Notes: a model not told the origin generated them from the sequence alone. A stretch of DNA of 64,000 nucleotides from Stutzerimonas sp. S1 (GCF_025966695.1 NZ_JAOEIY010000001.1:692474-756473), one strand, 5' to 3'. Positions 8,530 through 17,240 are shown, numbered from the stretch's first letter. Translations and numbers: made by a program.

Positions 8530-8979
8530 TCAGCCGCCCGGCTGTTCCGCGTCCATGCACACCTGACCGGTCTGCATGTCGAAGGGCATCGAGAAATGCT
8601 CGTGGATCACTTTCCAGTCACCGTCACGGCGCGCCCAGACCCGGCTGCCACGCATCCACGCGCTCTGCATCTGGCCCTCGGCGTTGGGGCCGCCGCAATG
8701 GTTGAGCATGCGGCTGTAGGCCAGCTCGCCGCCGACCTCCACATGCAGCTCATGGGTTTCGAAGAAGCCTTCACCCTGGCAGAACTCGAAGCAACGCTGC
8801 CAGTGCGCGCGGTAATCGGCCACGCCCTTGAATTGCAGCGGCCCGACGGCATCGAAGGCGACTAGCTCGTCGGCGTACTGGGCAAGGATGCGGTCCAGGT
8901 CCTTGGCGGCAATGGCGCGCTCGAACTCCTCGTGAAGCTGGCGGATGCGCGCTTCGTCATGGTGCTTTTGCTCGTTCAT
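8530..8979 (-). CDS. SnoaL/NTF2-like protein
   Basis: 149-residue protein with a nuclear transport factor 2-like fold. It begins with a helix (EARIRQLHEEFERAIAAKD), then DLDRILAQYADELVAFD, and ends with RVWARRDGDWKVIHEHFSMPF, the typical last strands of the SnoaL-like 'ketosteroid isomerase-related' family. These proteins bind or isomerise small molecules, but no substrate can be named. ATG 8979 is preceded by AGGAG. It is the first gene of a probable three-gene set with the DGPF protein and the ECF42 sigma factor, so it may be a target or sensor of that system. Confidence 0.85.
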   Translation of the reverse strand: MNEQKHHDEARIRQLHEEFERAIAAKDLDRILAQYADELVAFDAVGPLQFKGVADYRAHWQRCFEFCQGEGFFETHELHVEVGGELAYSRMLNHCGGPNAEGQMQSAWMRGSRVWARRDGDWKVIHEHFSMPFDMQTGQVCMDAEQPGG

Positions 8980-9149
8980 GTTGATCTCCTGTCGTCTGGT
9001 TGAACGGCTGTTCCTCACCTGGTCGTTCGACGCGCTCGGCAATCGACAGGCCGGCCGATTTTTTTTTTGCAGCGCCAGGAATCCACGCGCCAGACGCCCC
9101 GCCCAGCATTTCCACGAGGAGGCATCAGACGGAACACGGTTGCGAATTG

Positions 9150-9169
9150 TTATCATTAGAATATGATAA
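9150..9169 (+). promoter_or_regulatory. Predicted Fur box upstream of TonB receptor
   Basis: TTATCAT (9150-9156) and ATGATAA (9163-9169) form a dyad separated by 6 bases in an AT-rich island, resembling the Fur operator. It lies about 80 bases upstream of the TonB receptor start. The family downstream (siderophore receptor plus PepSY protein) fits iron repression. The other strand leads to the SnoaL-like gene 170 bases away, so an effect there is possible but less likely. Confidence 0.75.
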
Positions 9170-9250
9170 TGGCTCACAGATGGCACAAACTCCCAACTAA
9201 TCGTTGCGCCGTCATCGCCCTTCGCAATCCAACGCCCGTTCAGGTCCGCC

Positions 9251-11455
9251 ATGCCCACTCTCCGCTTGCCGCGTAAAACCGCACTGCTACCCGTTTGCCT
9301 GTTAGCCGGCTTCGCCAGTTCGCCGCTGATGGCCCAGCAACGAACCGAAAGCCAGGCACAGGACAATACCGGCGAGCCGGTGGAGCTGCAGTCCGTCGAG
9401 ATCACGGCCAGCGCCGATGCCTCGGCCGAAGGCCTGACGCAGCCCTACGCCGGCGAGCAGGTGGCGCGCGGCGGCCGTGTCGGCATCCTCGGCAACCGCG
9501 ACTACATGGAAACGCCGTTCACCTCGACGTCCTACACCTCGCAACTGATCCAGGACCAGCAGGCGCGCAGCGTCTCCGACGTGCTGCAGAGCGACCCTTC
9601 CGTGCGCGTGGCGCGCGGCTTCGGCAACTTCCAGGAGCTGTACGTGGTACGCGGCTTCCCGGTGTATTCCGACGACATCTCCTACAACGGCCTCTATGGC
9701 CTGCTGCCGCGCCAGTACGTTGCCGCCGAGTTCATCGAGCGCGTGGAAGTGTTCCGCGGCGCCAACACCTTCCTCAACGGCGCAGCACCGGGCGGCAGCG
9801 GCATCGGCGGGGCGATCAACATCCTGCCCAAGCGCGCGCCCAACGAGCCGCTGACCCGCCTGACCCTCGGCGCCGAGAGCGGCGGCCAGGCCATGACCCA
9901 TGCCGACATCGCCCGCCGCTTCGGCGCCGAGGAGCGCTTCGGCGTACGCCTGAACGCTGCCAAGCGCGCCGGTGAGACCACCGTCGAGGATGAGGAGCGT
10001 ACCCTCGACATGTTCGCCCTCGGTCTCGACTACCAGGGCGACAACTTCCGCCTGTCCGGCGACATCGGCCACCAGTACCACTTCATCGACCAGCCGCGCC
10101 CGAGCGTCACCCCCAACGGCGGCATCCCCAGCGCACCGGACGCCGAGGACAACTTCGCCCAGCCCTGGACCTACTCGAAGGAGAAGCAGACCTTCGGCAC
10201 CTTGCGCGCCGAGTACGACTTCTCCGACGCGGTGACCGGCTGGCTCGCCGCCGGCGTGCGCGAGGGCGAGGAGAAGAACCGCCTGGCCAGCATCAAGGCC
10301 GGCCGCTCCGGCGCGGGCACCTTCTACCGCTTCGACAACGTGCGCGAGGAGGACGTCTTCACCAGCGAAGTCGGCCTGCGCGCCCGTGGCAACACCGGCG
10401 CCGTCTCCCACGAGTGGGTGATGTCCGCGGCGATGTTCGATCTGCAAGCACGCAACGCCTACGGCATGTCGGGCAACCTTGCCGCCGATATCCACGACCC
10501 GTTCGACGCGGCGATGCCAGGCACCACCTGGACCGGCGGCCAGATGTCCGATCCTGGCGTCACCGAACGCACCCACACCCAGAGCCTGGCGCTGGCCGAC
10601 ACTCTGGGCTTCCTCGACGACCGCTTGCTGCTCACCCTCGGCGCGCGTCGTCAGGGCATCGAGGCCAAGAGCTACGACTACAACAGCGGCGACCGCCTGT
10701 CCTCCTACAACCGCTACAAGACCAGCCCGGTGGCCGGCGTGATCTACCAACTCACCGACGAACTGTCGGTTTACGCCAGCTACATCGAAGGTCTGGTCAA
10801 GGGCGACATCGCTCCAGCGAGCAGCGGTGGCGTAGCCATCGTCAATGCCGGCGAGGCGCTGGAGCCCTATGTCTCCGAGCAGACCGAGGTCGGCATCAAG
10901 TACGACGGCGGCAACCTGGGCGGCAGTCTGGCGCTGTTCACCACCGACCGACCGTTCAGCACCGTGGAGAATGGCGTGTTCACCGATGGCGGCGAGCAGC
11001 GCAACCGCGGTATCGAGCTGTCCGTGTTCGGCGAGCCGACCTACGGCGTGCGCCTGCTCGGCGGCCTGACCCTGCTCGATGCCGAGCTGACCAGCACCCA
11101 GGACGGCATCAACGAGGGCAACCGTGCGATCGGCGTGCCGCGCACCCAGGCCAATATCGGCGGCGAGTGGGACGTGCCGGGCAGCAACGGCCTGACCCTA
11201 ACCAGCCGCGTGGTCTACACCAGCAGCCAGTACGCCGACGTGGCCAACGATATGCAAGCGCCATCCTGGACCCGTCTGGACCTCGGCGCGCGCTACCGCA
11301 TGGTCATCGACGAGCGTGACGTGACCCTGCGCGCGCGCCTGGACAACGTCACAGGCCGCGACTACTGGGCCTCGGTGGGCGGCTACCCGAACGCCAACTA
11401 CCTCGTTCTCGGCGCCCCGCGCACGTTGTCGCTCAGCGCCACGGTCGACTTCTGA
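9251..11455 (+). CDS. TonB-dependent siderophore receptor
   Basis: Outer-membrane receptor of 734 residues. A signal peptide ends near PLMAQQ. The plug domain spans about residues 80-200 (TSYTSQLIQDQQARSVSDVL, then VVRGFPV and IERVEVFRGANTFLNGAAP), followed by a 22-strand barrel ending in SLSATVDF with the terminal phenylalanine. The plug and barrel resemble hydroxamate siderophore receptors (FhuE/FoxA group). There is no N-terminal signalling domain, so it should not control its own ECF sigma factor. Expression is probably iron-repressed through the upstream Fur box. It overlaps the PepSY gene by one base and is likely co-transcribed with it. The ligand is unknown. Confidence 0.9.
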   Translation: MPTLRLPRKTALLPVCLLAGFASSPLMAQQRTESQAQDNTGEPVELQSVEITASADASAEGLTQPYAGEQVARGGRVGILGNRDYMETPFTSTSYTSQLIQDQQARSVSDVLQSDPSVRVARGFGNFQELYVVRGFPVYSDDISYNGLYGLLPRQYVAAEFIERVEVFRGANTFLNGAAPGGSGIGGAINILPKRAPNEPLTRLTLGAESGGQAMTHADIARRFGAEERFGVRLNAAKRAGETTVEDEERTLDMFALGLDYQGDNFRLSGDIGHQYHFIDQPRPSVTPNGGIPSAPDAEDNFAQPWTYSKEKQTFGTLRAEYDFSDAVTGWLAAGVREGEEKNRLASIKAGRSGAGTFYRFDNVREEDVFTSEVGLRARGNTGAVSHEWVMSAAMFDLQARNAYGMSGNLAADIHDPFDAAMPGTTWTGGQMSDPGVTERTHTQSLALADTLGFLDDRLLLTLGARRQGIEAKSYDYNSGDRLSSYNRYKTSPVAGVIYQLTDELSVYASYIEGLVKGDIAPASSGGVAIVNAGEALEPYVSEQTEVGIKYDGGNLGGSLALFTTDRPFSTVENGVFTDGGEQRNRGIELSVFGEPTYGVRLLGGLTLLDAELTSTQDGINEGNRAIGVPRTQANIGGEWDVPGSNGLTLTSRVVYTSSQYADVANDMQAPSWTRLDLGARYRMVIDERDVTLRARLDNVTGRDYWASVGGYPNANYLVLGAPRTLSLSATVDF

Positions 11456-12582
11456 TGCAGGCACGTACCCTGCGTGGCTGGGGCTGGGTCCACAAGTGGT
11501 CCAGCCTCATCTGCACGCTGTTCATCCTGCTGCTGTGCCTGACCGGCCTGCCGCTGATCTTTTCCCACGAGATCGAGCACCTGACCGGCAGCGAGGTCGC
11601 CGCGCCGCCGATGCCGACGGGCACGCCGCATATCGCGCTCGATCAGGTCGCGGCCGAGGCGGTCAAGGCCTATCCGGGCCTAGTGCCGCTGTACTTCTTC
11701 GCCGAGGAGGACCTGCCCGACCTCTGGTATCTCAAGCTCGACACCCGGGTGGATACCGACGAGAGCGAGTCGCGGCTGATCCTCTCCGACGCGCGCACCG
11801 GCGCCGTGGTCGACGTGCCGGCGTTCGATGAGGGCTTCATGAGCGTGATGTATCGCCTGCACGTGGATCTCTATGCGGGCCTAGCGGGCAAGCTGTTCCT
11901 CGGTTTCATGGGCCTGCTGCTGGTCGTGGCGATCGTCTCCGGCGTGGTGCTCTATGCACCGTTCATGCGCAAGCTGGACTTCGCCGAGGTGCGTCGCGAG
12001 CGGGCGCCGCGCACACGCTGGCTCGACCTGCACAATCTGCTCGGCATCGTCACCCTGGTGTGGGCGCTGGCGGTGGGCTTCACCGGGGTGATCAACACCT
12101 GGGCGGACCTGATCTTCAAGGGCTGGCAGGCCGAGCAGGTCGCCGCATTGCAGGCCGGCGAAACGCGGGTATTGCTGACTGCCGCTGCCGGTGATGCTCC
12201 CGCTGCGGACGGCTCGCTGCAGGCCGCCGTCGACCGCGTGCTGGCCGCCGCGCCGGGCATGGCGATCTCGATGATCGCCTACCCCGGCACCCTGCGCGCC
12301 ACCCCGGAGCACGTCGCGGTGATCCTGCGCGGCGACACGCCGCTGACCTCGCGCCTGACCCAGGCGCTGCTGGTCGACCCGGCCAGCGGCGAGGTGCTGG
12401 AAGCCAGCGCACGGCCCTGGTACGTCACCGCGCTGCAGCTGTCCGAGCCGCTGCACTTCGGCGACTACGGCGGCCTGCCGCTGAAGGTGCTGTGGGCGCT
12501 ACTGGATATCCTCACCATCGTCGTGCTTGCCAGCGGCCTGTACCTCTGGCTCAAGCGTGGCGCAACGGAGGCGCGGACATGA
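11455..12582 (+). CDS. PepSY-associated TM protein, probable siderophore reductase-type membrane protein (FoxB-like)
   Basis: Inner-membrane protein of 375 residues with four predicted membrane segments: about 18-40, 140-165, 190-215 and 340-365. HKWSSLICTLFILLLCLTGLPL is the typical first segment of the PepSY_TM family. Periplasmic PepSY-like loops lie between segments, and several histidines (HKW, LHVDLYAG, DLHNLLG) near the membrane could bind heme. Homologues encoded next to TonB receptors (FoxB, FpvG-like) are linked to iron release from siderophores by reduction. Its start ATG shares a base with the receptor stop, supporting a shared pathway. The reductase role is inference from family and context. 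Confidence 0.85.
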   Translation: MQARTLRGWGWVHKWSSLICTLFILLLCLTGLPLIFSHEIEHLTGSEVAAPPMPTGTPHIALDQVAAEAVKAYPGLVPLYFFAEEDLPDLWYLKLDTRVDTDESESRLILSDARTGAVVDVPAFDEGFMSVMYRLHVDLYAGLAGKLFLGFMGLLLVVAIVSGVVLYAPFMRKLDFAEVRRERAPRTRWLDLHNLLGIVTLVWALAVGFTGVINTWADLIFKGWQAEQVAALQAGETRVLLTAAAGDAPAADGSLQAAVDRVLAAAPGMAISMIAYPGTLRATPEHVAVILRGDTPLTSRLTQALLVDPASGEVLEASARPWYVTALQLSEPLHFGDYGGLPLKVLWALLDILTIVVLASGLYLWLKRGATEART

Positions 12583-12746
12583 TGCGCATCTGGTTGTGGC
12601 CGCTGGTCATCGCGCAGGTCTCGGCGCTCGGCCTGCTCGCCGGACTGGTTTCCGATGGTATCGGTGACTGGCTGAGCTGGGCGGCGCTCAGCCTGCCGGT
12701 GGCAATCAGCGGGAAAGCGCTGGCCGGCCGGCGGCGTACAGGCTGA
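12579..12746 (+). CDS. Small two-segment membrane protein in the iron-uptake operon
   Basis: 55-residue protein starting MMRIWLWPLV, with two hydrophobic stretches (about 4-25 and 32-46) and a basic tail GRRRTG. The start overlaps the PepSY gene stop by 4 bases (ATGA), so it is translationally coupled. I do not recognise the family. Similar short membrane proteins follow PepSY genes in other pseudomonad TonB operons, as far as I recall. It could stabilise or assist the PepSY protein. An alternative start is the second ATG at 12582. Confidence 0.65.
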   Translation: MMRIWLWPLVIAQVSALGLLAGLVSDGIGDWLSWAALSLPVAISGKALAGRRRTG

Positions 12747-12758
12747 CGGCCCGCTGGC

Positions 12759-13793
12759 TCAGGACAGCAGGCTGACCACGGCGAAGCGGCCGATGTTGGC
12801 CTGCGCCACCACCGTCTGGGTGACCGCGGCATAGCTCGACGGGCTGCGCTGCATCAGCTCGTACAGCTCGCGGGAGAACTCCAGCGCCCATTGCTGCTCG
12901 TCGGCATCGGCCTGGCGCGCGAGGAATTCGCGGATCTCGCGCTGGCGCTGGCTCAGCTGTTCGCGTAGCGCGGTGACCTTGTCCAGACCCGCCACCACGT
13001 TGTCGAGCAGGCGGCGCAATTCGCGCAAGGAATCCAGCTGCGGCTCGGCGGGCAAACTCAGGGCCCGCTCTTCCTGGCTCTGCAGGCGCTGGAAGCGGCC
13101 CTTGGCGAACAGCTTGTCCTCGCCCTGCACCGCCAGCTGGTCCTTGAGCTGCTGCCATTCGCTCTCGCGCGCCGAGAACTTCAGCTGGCCGTGCTGATCC
13201 AGCTCGGCACGGATGCCGGCATTGCCGAGGGTGGCATTGAAACGACGCAGGATCTGCTCGTCGCTGAGGTTGTCATCCAGCACCACCGCCACCGGCTCGG
13301 CCAGCTGGCGACCACCGCTGAACAGCAGCGTCTCGCGGCCGGACTGGCGGATGGTATCCAGCGAGTCCAGCCCCTGCAGGCTGAAGCGGCTGCGCACCGG
13401 CTCGGTGAGCCGCAGCTTGAAGTTGGCATCCAGCGTATTGCCCGAACGCGTGCTGCGCTGTTGCAGCAGCTCGTCGACCTGCTGGAACTGCTCGCGGATG
13501 GCCTCCTGACTTGCCGCCTGGCCCGGCGCACCGAGTTCGCGGCTGAGGCTGAGCTTGAGCTGCGACAGCCGGCTGTGCAGGTCGGCCAGGTAGCTTTCCG
13601 CGGTCTGCATCGAGGACAGCTGCTGATTGAGCTGCAGACTGAAGCTGGTGCTCTTGCGCTGGCCGGCTTCGGCGATCGCGGTTTCGCTGGCCGCGGCGCG
13701 GCGCGACGTCACCGGCGCATCGGGCACCAGCGCCTGACGGCGCTCCTGCGGATTGACTGCGGAAACAGCCGGCAGCTGCTTGCCGATCTTCAT
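12759..13793 (-). CDS. Uncharacterised protein, last gene of the flagellar flg operon (LafW-like position)
   Basis: 344-residue soluble protein with no signal peptide and no membrane segment. It is mostly alpha-helical, with probable coiled coils at about 75-115 (SYLADLHSRLSQLKLSLSRE) and 265-305 (LRELRRLLDNVVAGLDKV, then REQLSQRQREIREFL). ATG 13793 has GAGGGA 8 bases upstream. It lies 15 bases after flgL in the same operon. In lateral/Flag-2 systems a hook-associated gene (lafW) occupies a similar place, so a structural or export-related axial role is possible. I found no flagellin D0 signature and cannot assign a function. Confidence 0.75.
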   Translation of the reverse strand: MKIGKQLPAVSAVNPQERRQALVPDAPVTSRRAAASETAIAEAGQRKSTSFSLQLNQQLSSMQTAESYLADLHSRLSQLKLSLSRELGAPGQAASQEAIREQFQQVDELLQQRSTRSGNTLDANFKLRLTEPVRSRFSLQGLDSLDTIRQSGRETLLFSGGRQLAEPVAVVLDDNLSDEQILRRFNATLGNAGIRAELDQHGQLKFSARESEWQQLKDQLAVQGEDKLFAKGRFQRLQSQEERALSLPAEPQLDSLRELRRLLDNVVAGLDKVTALREQLSQRQREIREFLARQADADEQQWALEFSRELYELMQRSPSSYAAVTQTVVAQANIGRFAVVSLLS

Positions 13794-13808
13794 TCAGGCA
13801 TCCCTCGC

Positions 13809-14723
13809 TCAGAGCATCCCGAACAGGGACAGGCCATTGATCTTCAGATAGGTCTTCTGGGTCGCCTGCAGCGCCAGCTGGTAGTTGTTCAGGTCGATGC
13901 TGGCGCCGGCATAGTCGAGGGTCGACAGCTCGCCCTCGATCTTCTGGTTGACCAGCGACACGTCCTGGTTGCTGCTGGTCAGCAGGGTCAGGGTGTTCTG
14001 CCGGCCACCGAGTTCGGTGACCGCGCCGAGCAGCTCGCTGTGGGTGGCGTCGAGGCTGTTCATGCTGGCGGCGATCTGCGCGCCCACGGCCGGATCGCTG
14101 GCGTCCAGCGCCGGATCCTGCAGCTGCTTAACCAGTGCGTGCAGCTCGTTGAGCATGTCCACGCCGGCGCCGAACACCTGCGCGGCGGTGACGTTCTCCT
14201 CCACCAGCACGCCGTTGGCGACCGCGGCCTGCCGGTGCTGATCGTTGCCGGTGAGGCTGTAGGTCTCGGTGACGGCGTCGAAGGTGATCGCCGGGCGATC
14301 GCTGAAGGTGCCGGAGAACAGGTAGCGGCCTTCCTCGTCGCGCACGTTGGCGAAGCTGACGATGGTGTTTTCCAGGCTCTGCAGTTCGCTGGCGATGGCC
14401 GCCAGGTCCTCGCTGGTGTTGCTGCCGTTGGCCGCCCAGAGCAGCAGGTCGCGGGCGCTGAGCATGGTGTCGGAGGCGGCCTTGAGGTTGGTTTCCTGCT
14501 TGGACAGGTTGCCCGAGACGTTGGCGATGTTGGTGCGGTACTGCGCCAGTGTCGCCTCTTCGCGCTCGATGCGCAGCACCCGCACCGCCGAGATCGGGTC
14601 GTCGGAGGGGCGCAGCATGCGTTCGCCGCTGGCCATCTGCTGCATCAGCTTGCCGAGCTTGGCCGAGCTGTTGTTCAGCGAGCCGTGCATGGTGGCGGTG
14701 ATCTGGGCGTTGGAGATGCGCAT
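13809..14723 (-). CDS. flgL: Flagellar hook-filament junction protein FlgL (HAP3)
   Basis: 304-residue axial protein that joins hook to filament. The N-terminal flagellin-like region MRISNAQITATMHGSLNNSSAKLGKLMQQMASGERMLRPSDDP (shown here for context in parts: MRISNAQITATMHGSL; ASGERMLRPSDDP) is diagnostic, and the C-terminus ends in the usual helix (NNYQLALQATQKTYLKIN). It is much shorter than the polar FlgL of P. aeruginosa as I recall it (over 400 residues), because the central domain is small. It follows flgK in the operon and precedes an uncharacterised gene. The short length is one reason to suspect a secondary flagellar system. Confidence 0.93.
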   Translation of the reverse strand: MRISNAQITATMHGSLNNSSAKLGKLMQQMASGERMLRPSDDPISAVRVLRIEREEATLAQYRTNIANVSGNLSKQETNLKAASDTMLSARDLLLWAANGSNTSEDLAAIASELQSLENTIVSFANVRDEEGRYLFSGTFSDRPAITFDAVTETYSLTGNDQHRQAAVANGVLVEENVTAAQVFGAGVDMLNELHALVKQLQDPALDASDPAVGAQIAASMNSLDATHSELLGAVTELGGRQNTLTLLTSSNQDVSLVNQKIEGELSTLDYAGASIDLNNYQLALQATQKTYLKINGLSLFGML

Positions 14724-14745
14724 GGTCTTCTTCTCGTCAGGTGGC

Positions 14746-16113
14746 TCAGAACATCGCCAGCACGGCGTTGAACAGCTCGTTGGAGGTGCTGATCACCTTC
14801 ATGTTGGCCTGGTAGGCCTGCTCGTAGGCCATCAGGTTGACCGCTTCCTCGTCGAGGTTGACCGCGCTGACGCTGTCGCGCTGGGCCTGGGCCTGTTCGG
14901 CGACGGTGGTGGCCGCGGCGTGGTCGGCCTGGTTCTGACGGCTGGCGCTGGCGACGCGCCCGACCAGTCCGGCGTAGGCATCGTTCAGCGGTACCGCATC
15001 GCCGCCGACGGTGACGCTCGTCGTCTTGCTGCCCAGCAGTGCCAGCAGCGTCTGGTTGTTGCCGACTTCGCCGGCCACCGAGGACAGCGCCAGCTCCTGA
15101 GTCGACAGCGTGCCGACCGCGAGCATGCCGCTGGTGCTCGCCGGGTTGTAGACGAACAGCGGCTGGCCGGGGTCGCCGTTGAGGTCGAAGCCGCCGGCCA
15201 GGGTGTCGTTGACCGCCTGCGCCAGCGCGCCGGCCATGGCGTGCAGGTCGTCCTGGGCCGGGCGCAGGGCGCCGTATTCCATGTCGTAGAGTGCGCCGAG
15301 CGAACCGCCGAGGCCGTCCTGGATCAGCGGGAAGGAGGTCTTGGCGAAGACCAGCGTCAGTTCCTGCTCGCCGGCGAGGTTTTCGCTGACCTGCAGCTGG
15401 CCGGCGGTGTTGCCCGCGACCAGCGGCTGGCCGTTGACCAGCGACACGCTGAGGCTGCCGTCGGCGGCTTCCTGCACGCGGATGCCGGCGTACTGGCTGA
15501 GGTCCTTGATCAGGTTCTCGCGGTAGTCACGCAGGGTCGCGGTATCGCGCCCGGAGGATTCCATCTCGAGAATCTGCGCGTTGAGTTCGGCGATGTTGCT
15601 CGACAGGCCGTTGATCTCGCTGACCATCGCCACGCGCTGGCCTTCGAGGGCGCCGAGCTGGGTACCGATGTTGGCGTTCAGCCCGTTGAAGCGCTGCGCC
15701 AGCTGCTTGGCCTCGCTGAGGATCTGCTGACGCAGGGCAATCGACTCGGGCGTCGAGCTGGCCTCGCTGAGCGCGGCGTAGAAGTTGTCGAGGCCGACGC
15801 TGACGCTGGAGCCTTCGCTGTCGATCAGCCCTTCCAGCGCCGTGAGGTACTGCTGGCTGGTGCCGTAGTAATTCTTCTCCGTGCTGGCGCGCCACAGCTG
15901 CTGGTTCTGAAAATCGTTGGACAGCCGGCGAATGCTGCTGACCTGCACGCCGCCGCCGACGCTCGAGGCGGTCTGCCCGCCGAGCGAATGCAGCTCCGGC
16001 GCCAGGCGGCTGAAGCCCGGGGTGTTGACGTTGGCGATGTTCTGCCCGGTCGCGCTGAGGGCGATCTGCGAAGCCCGAACCCCGCTGTAGCCAATCTGGC
16101 TGAGAATGCTCAC
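14746..16113 (-). CDS. flgK: Flagellar hook-associated protein FlgK (HAP1)
   Basis: 455-residue axial protein capping the hook. It has the N-terminal rod/hook motif ATGQNIANVNTPGFSR and a C-terminal helix containing VNLDEEAVNLMAYEQAYQA, followed by VISTSNELFNAVLAMF. It is far shorter than the polar FlgK of P. aeruginosa (about 680 residues from memory), lacking most of the variable outer domain. The start is GTG 16113, overlapping the flgJ stop (GTGA), so translation is coupled. It is exported by the flagellar type III apparatus and has no signal peptide. Confidence 0.94.
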   Translation of the reverse strand: MSILSQIGYSGVRASQIALSATGQNIANVNTPGFSRLAPELHSLGGQTASSVGGGVQVSSIRRLSNDFQNQQLWRASTEKNYYGTSQQYLTALEGLIDSEGSSVSVGLDNFYAALSEASSTPESIALRQQILSEAKQLAQRFNGLNANIGTQLGALEGQRVAMVSEINGLSSNIAELNAQILEMESSGRDTATLRDYRENLIKDLSQYAGIRVQEAADGSLSVSLVNGQPLVAGNTAGQLQVSENLAGEQELTLVFAKTSFPLIQDGLGGSLGALYDMEYGALRPAQDDLHAMAGALAQAVNDTLAGGFDLNGDPGQPLFVYNPASTSGMLAVGTLSTQELALSSVAGEVGNNQTLLALLGSKTTSVTVGGDAVPLNDAYAGLVGRVASASRQNQADHAAATTVAEQAQAQRDSVSAVNLDEEAVNLMAYEQAYQANMKVISTSNELFNAVLAMF

Positions 16114-17240
16114 GACACGACTTCCTTCGACTCGATCCGGATCGGTTGGGCGAAGGCCACGGACAGGTGCCCGCCGCTTCGCTGCTGGTTATTCAGGGCG
16201 ACCGGCGCGGCGGCGGAATTAAGCGCAGGTCGTTGCGCCGGCACCTCGGCGCGCAGTGCACTGCTCGCGCGCCAGCCCTGCGCGGCCGCCAGCAGCTGAC
16301 CGTTGGCCAGGCGTTCGGCGGCATCCAGGCTGTCCTGCGCTGGCTGTGACCACTGCGGATGCGCCGGGGCGGCCTGTGCCTGCGGCTCGCTCTGGCGCAC
16401 CGTTGCGGCCTGCAGGTCGCGCAGAATGTTGCGCGTGTAGTCGCGGGTTTCCGCGTAGGGAATCTTCTGCACCCAGCTCGCCGCGTCGATGTCGCCGGCA
16501 CGCGGATCGCCATGCTGCTGCAGCCACTCGTCGACCTTGCCCGGCCCGGCGTTGTAGGCCGCCAGCGCCAGCGCCTGGTGACCGTCGTAGCGTTCGAGCA
16601 ACTTGTTCAGGTAAGCGCTGCCCAGACGCTTGTTGTACTCGGCGTCGCTGGTCAGGCGTGCCTCGCTGAACGGCAGGCCGAGCTCGGCGGCCATGTCGCG
16701 GGCAGTGCCCGGCATCAGCTGCATCAGACCGCGCGCGCCCTTGGGCGAGACGGCGGCGACATTGCCGCTCGACTCGTGCTTGATCACGCTGGCGACCAGC
16801 GCCTGGAAGCTGGCCTTGCCCGCCGCCCAGGCGTTGTCGAGAGCCTCCATACCTCGCTGCCAGGTGCCGCGCAGGGCGTGTTGGCCCGCTGGCCCGGCAC
16901 TGGCCAGGCCCAGCGCGGTGGGTGCCGGCGCGGTGCCGTCGAGGCCGCCGGAGAGCTGCTGCACCAGCATGTCGGCGATGCCGGTCTGGCGCTTGGTCGC
17001 CAGGCTCTCGGCGAGCACTTCGTCGTAGAAGTCGCGCATGGTGTCCAGTTCGCGGCTGCGCATCGGGTTGCCGGCGGCCAGCACGTCGCCGGCCTTGCGC
17101 ATCTGCTTGAGGATCTGCTGCAGGAACATCGCCTCGAACTGTTCGGAGACGACTTCCAGCTGCTGGCGCCGCGCCGCGGCCGGGCCGTCGGCGCGCTGGC
17201 GCAGGCTGTTGAGGTGTTGCGGAAGGGAAACGATGCTCAT
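16110..17240 (-). CDS. flgJ: FlgJ with N-terminal rod-binding domain and C-terminal SLT lytic transglycosylase domain
   Basis: 376 residues. The N-terminal 100 residues are a FlgJ rod-binding domain (VSEQFEAMFLQQILKQMRKA). The C-terminal enzyme is not the usual GH73 glucosaminidase but a soluble lytic transglycosylase-like domain at about 145-245. The catalytic Glu is E156 in KHESSGN, then GARGLMQLMPGTA (168-180) and AYNAGPGKV (228-236), all diagnostic for SLT. It should scaffold rod assembly and cut peptidoglycan to let the rod through. A proline/alanine/glutamine-rich tail follows (about 275-376). It starts 4 bases after flgI and overlaps flgK. Confidence 0.93.
   Translation of the reverse strand: MSIVSLPQHLNSLRQRADGPAAARRQQLEVVSEQFEAMFLQQILKQMRKAGDVLAAGNPMRSRELDTMRDFYDEVLAESLATKRQTGIADMLVQQLSGGLDGTAPAPTALGLASAGPAGQHALRGTWQRGMEALDNAWAAGKASFQALVASVIKHESSGNVAAVSPKGARGLMQLMPGTARDMAAELGLPFSEARLTSDAEYNKRLGSAYLNKLLERYDGHQALALAAYNAGPGKVDEWLQQHGDPRAGDIDAASWVQKIPYAETRDYTRNILRDLQAATVRQSEPQAQAAPAHPQWSQPAQDSLDAAERLANGQLLAAAQGWRASSALRAEVPAQRPALNSAAAPVALNNQQRSGGHLSVAFAQPIRIESKEVVS

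Noticed and set aside
8983..9405. N-terminal extension of the SnoaL-like gene to 9405
   Set aside because: It would cross the Fur box and overlap the TonB receptor start. ATG 8979 has a clear ribosome site and fits the family length.
13191..14771. Plus-strand frame of 526 codons across the unknown gene and flgL
   Set aside because: Antisense to two genes of an operon with tight spacing; no motif and no ribosome site.
14347..16299. Long plus-strand open frame of 650 codons opposite flgL/flgK
   Set aside because: It is antisense to two certain flagellar genes, has no ribosome site and the composition of a GC-rich shadow frame.
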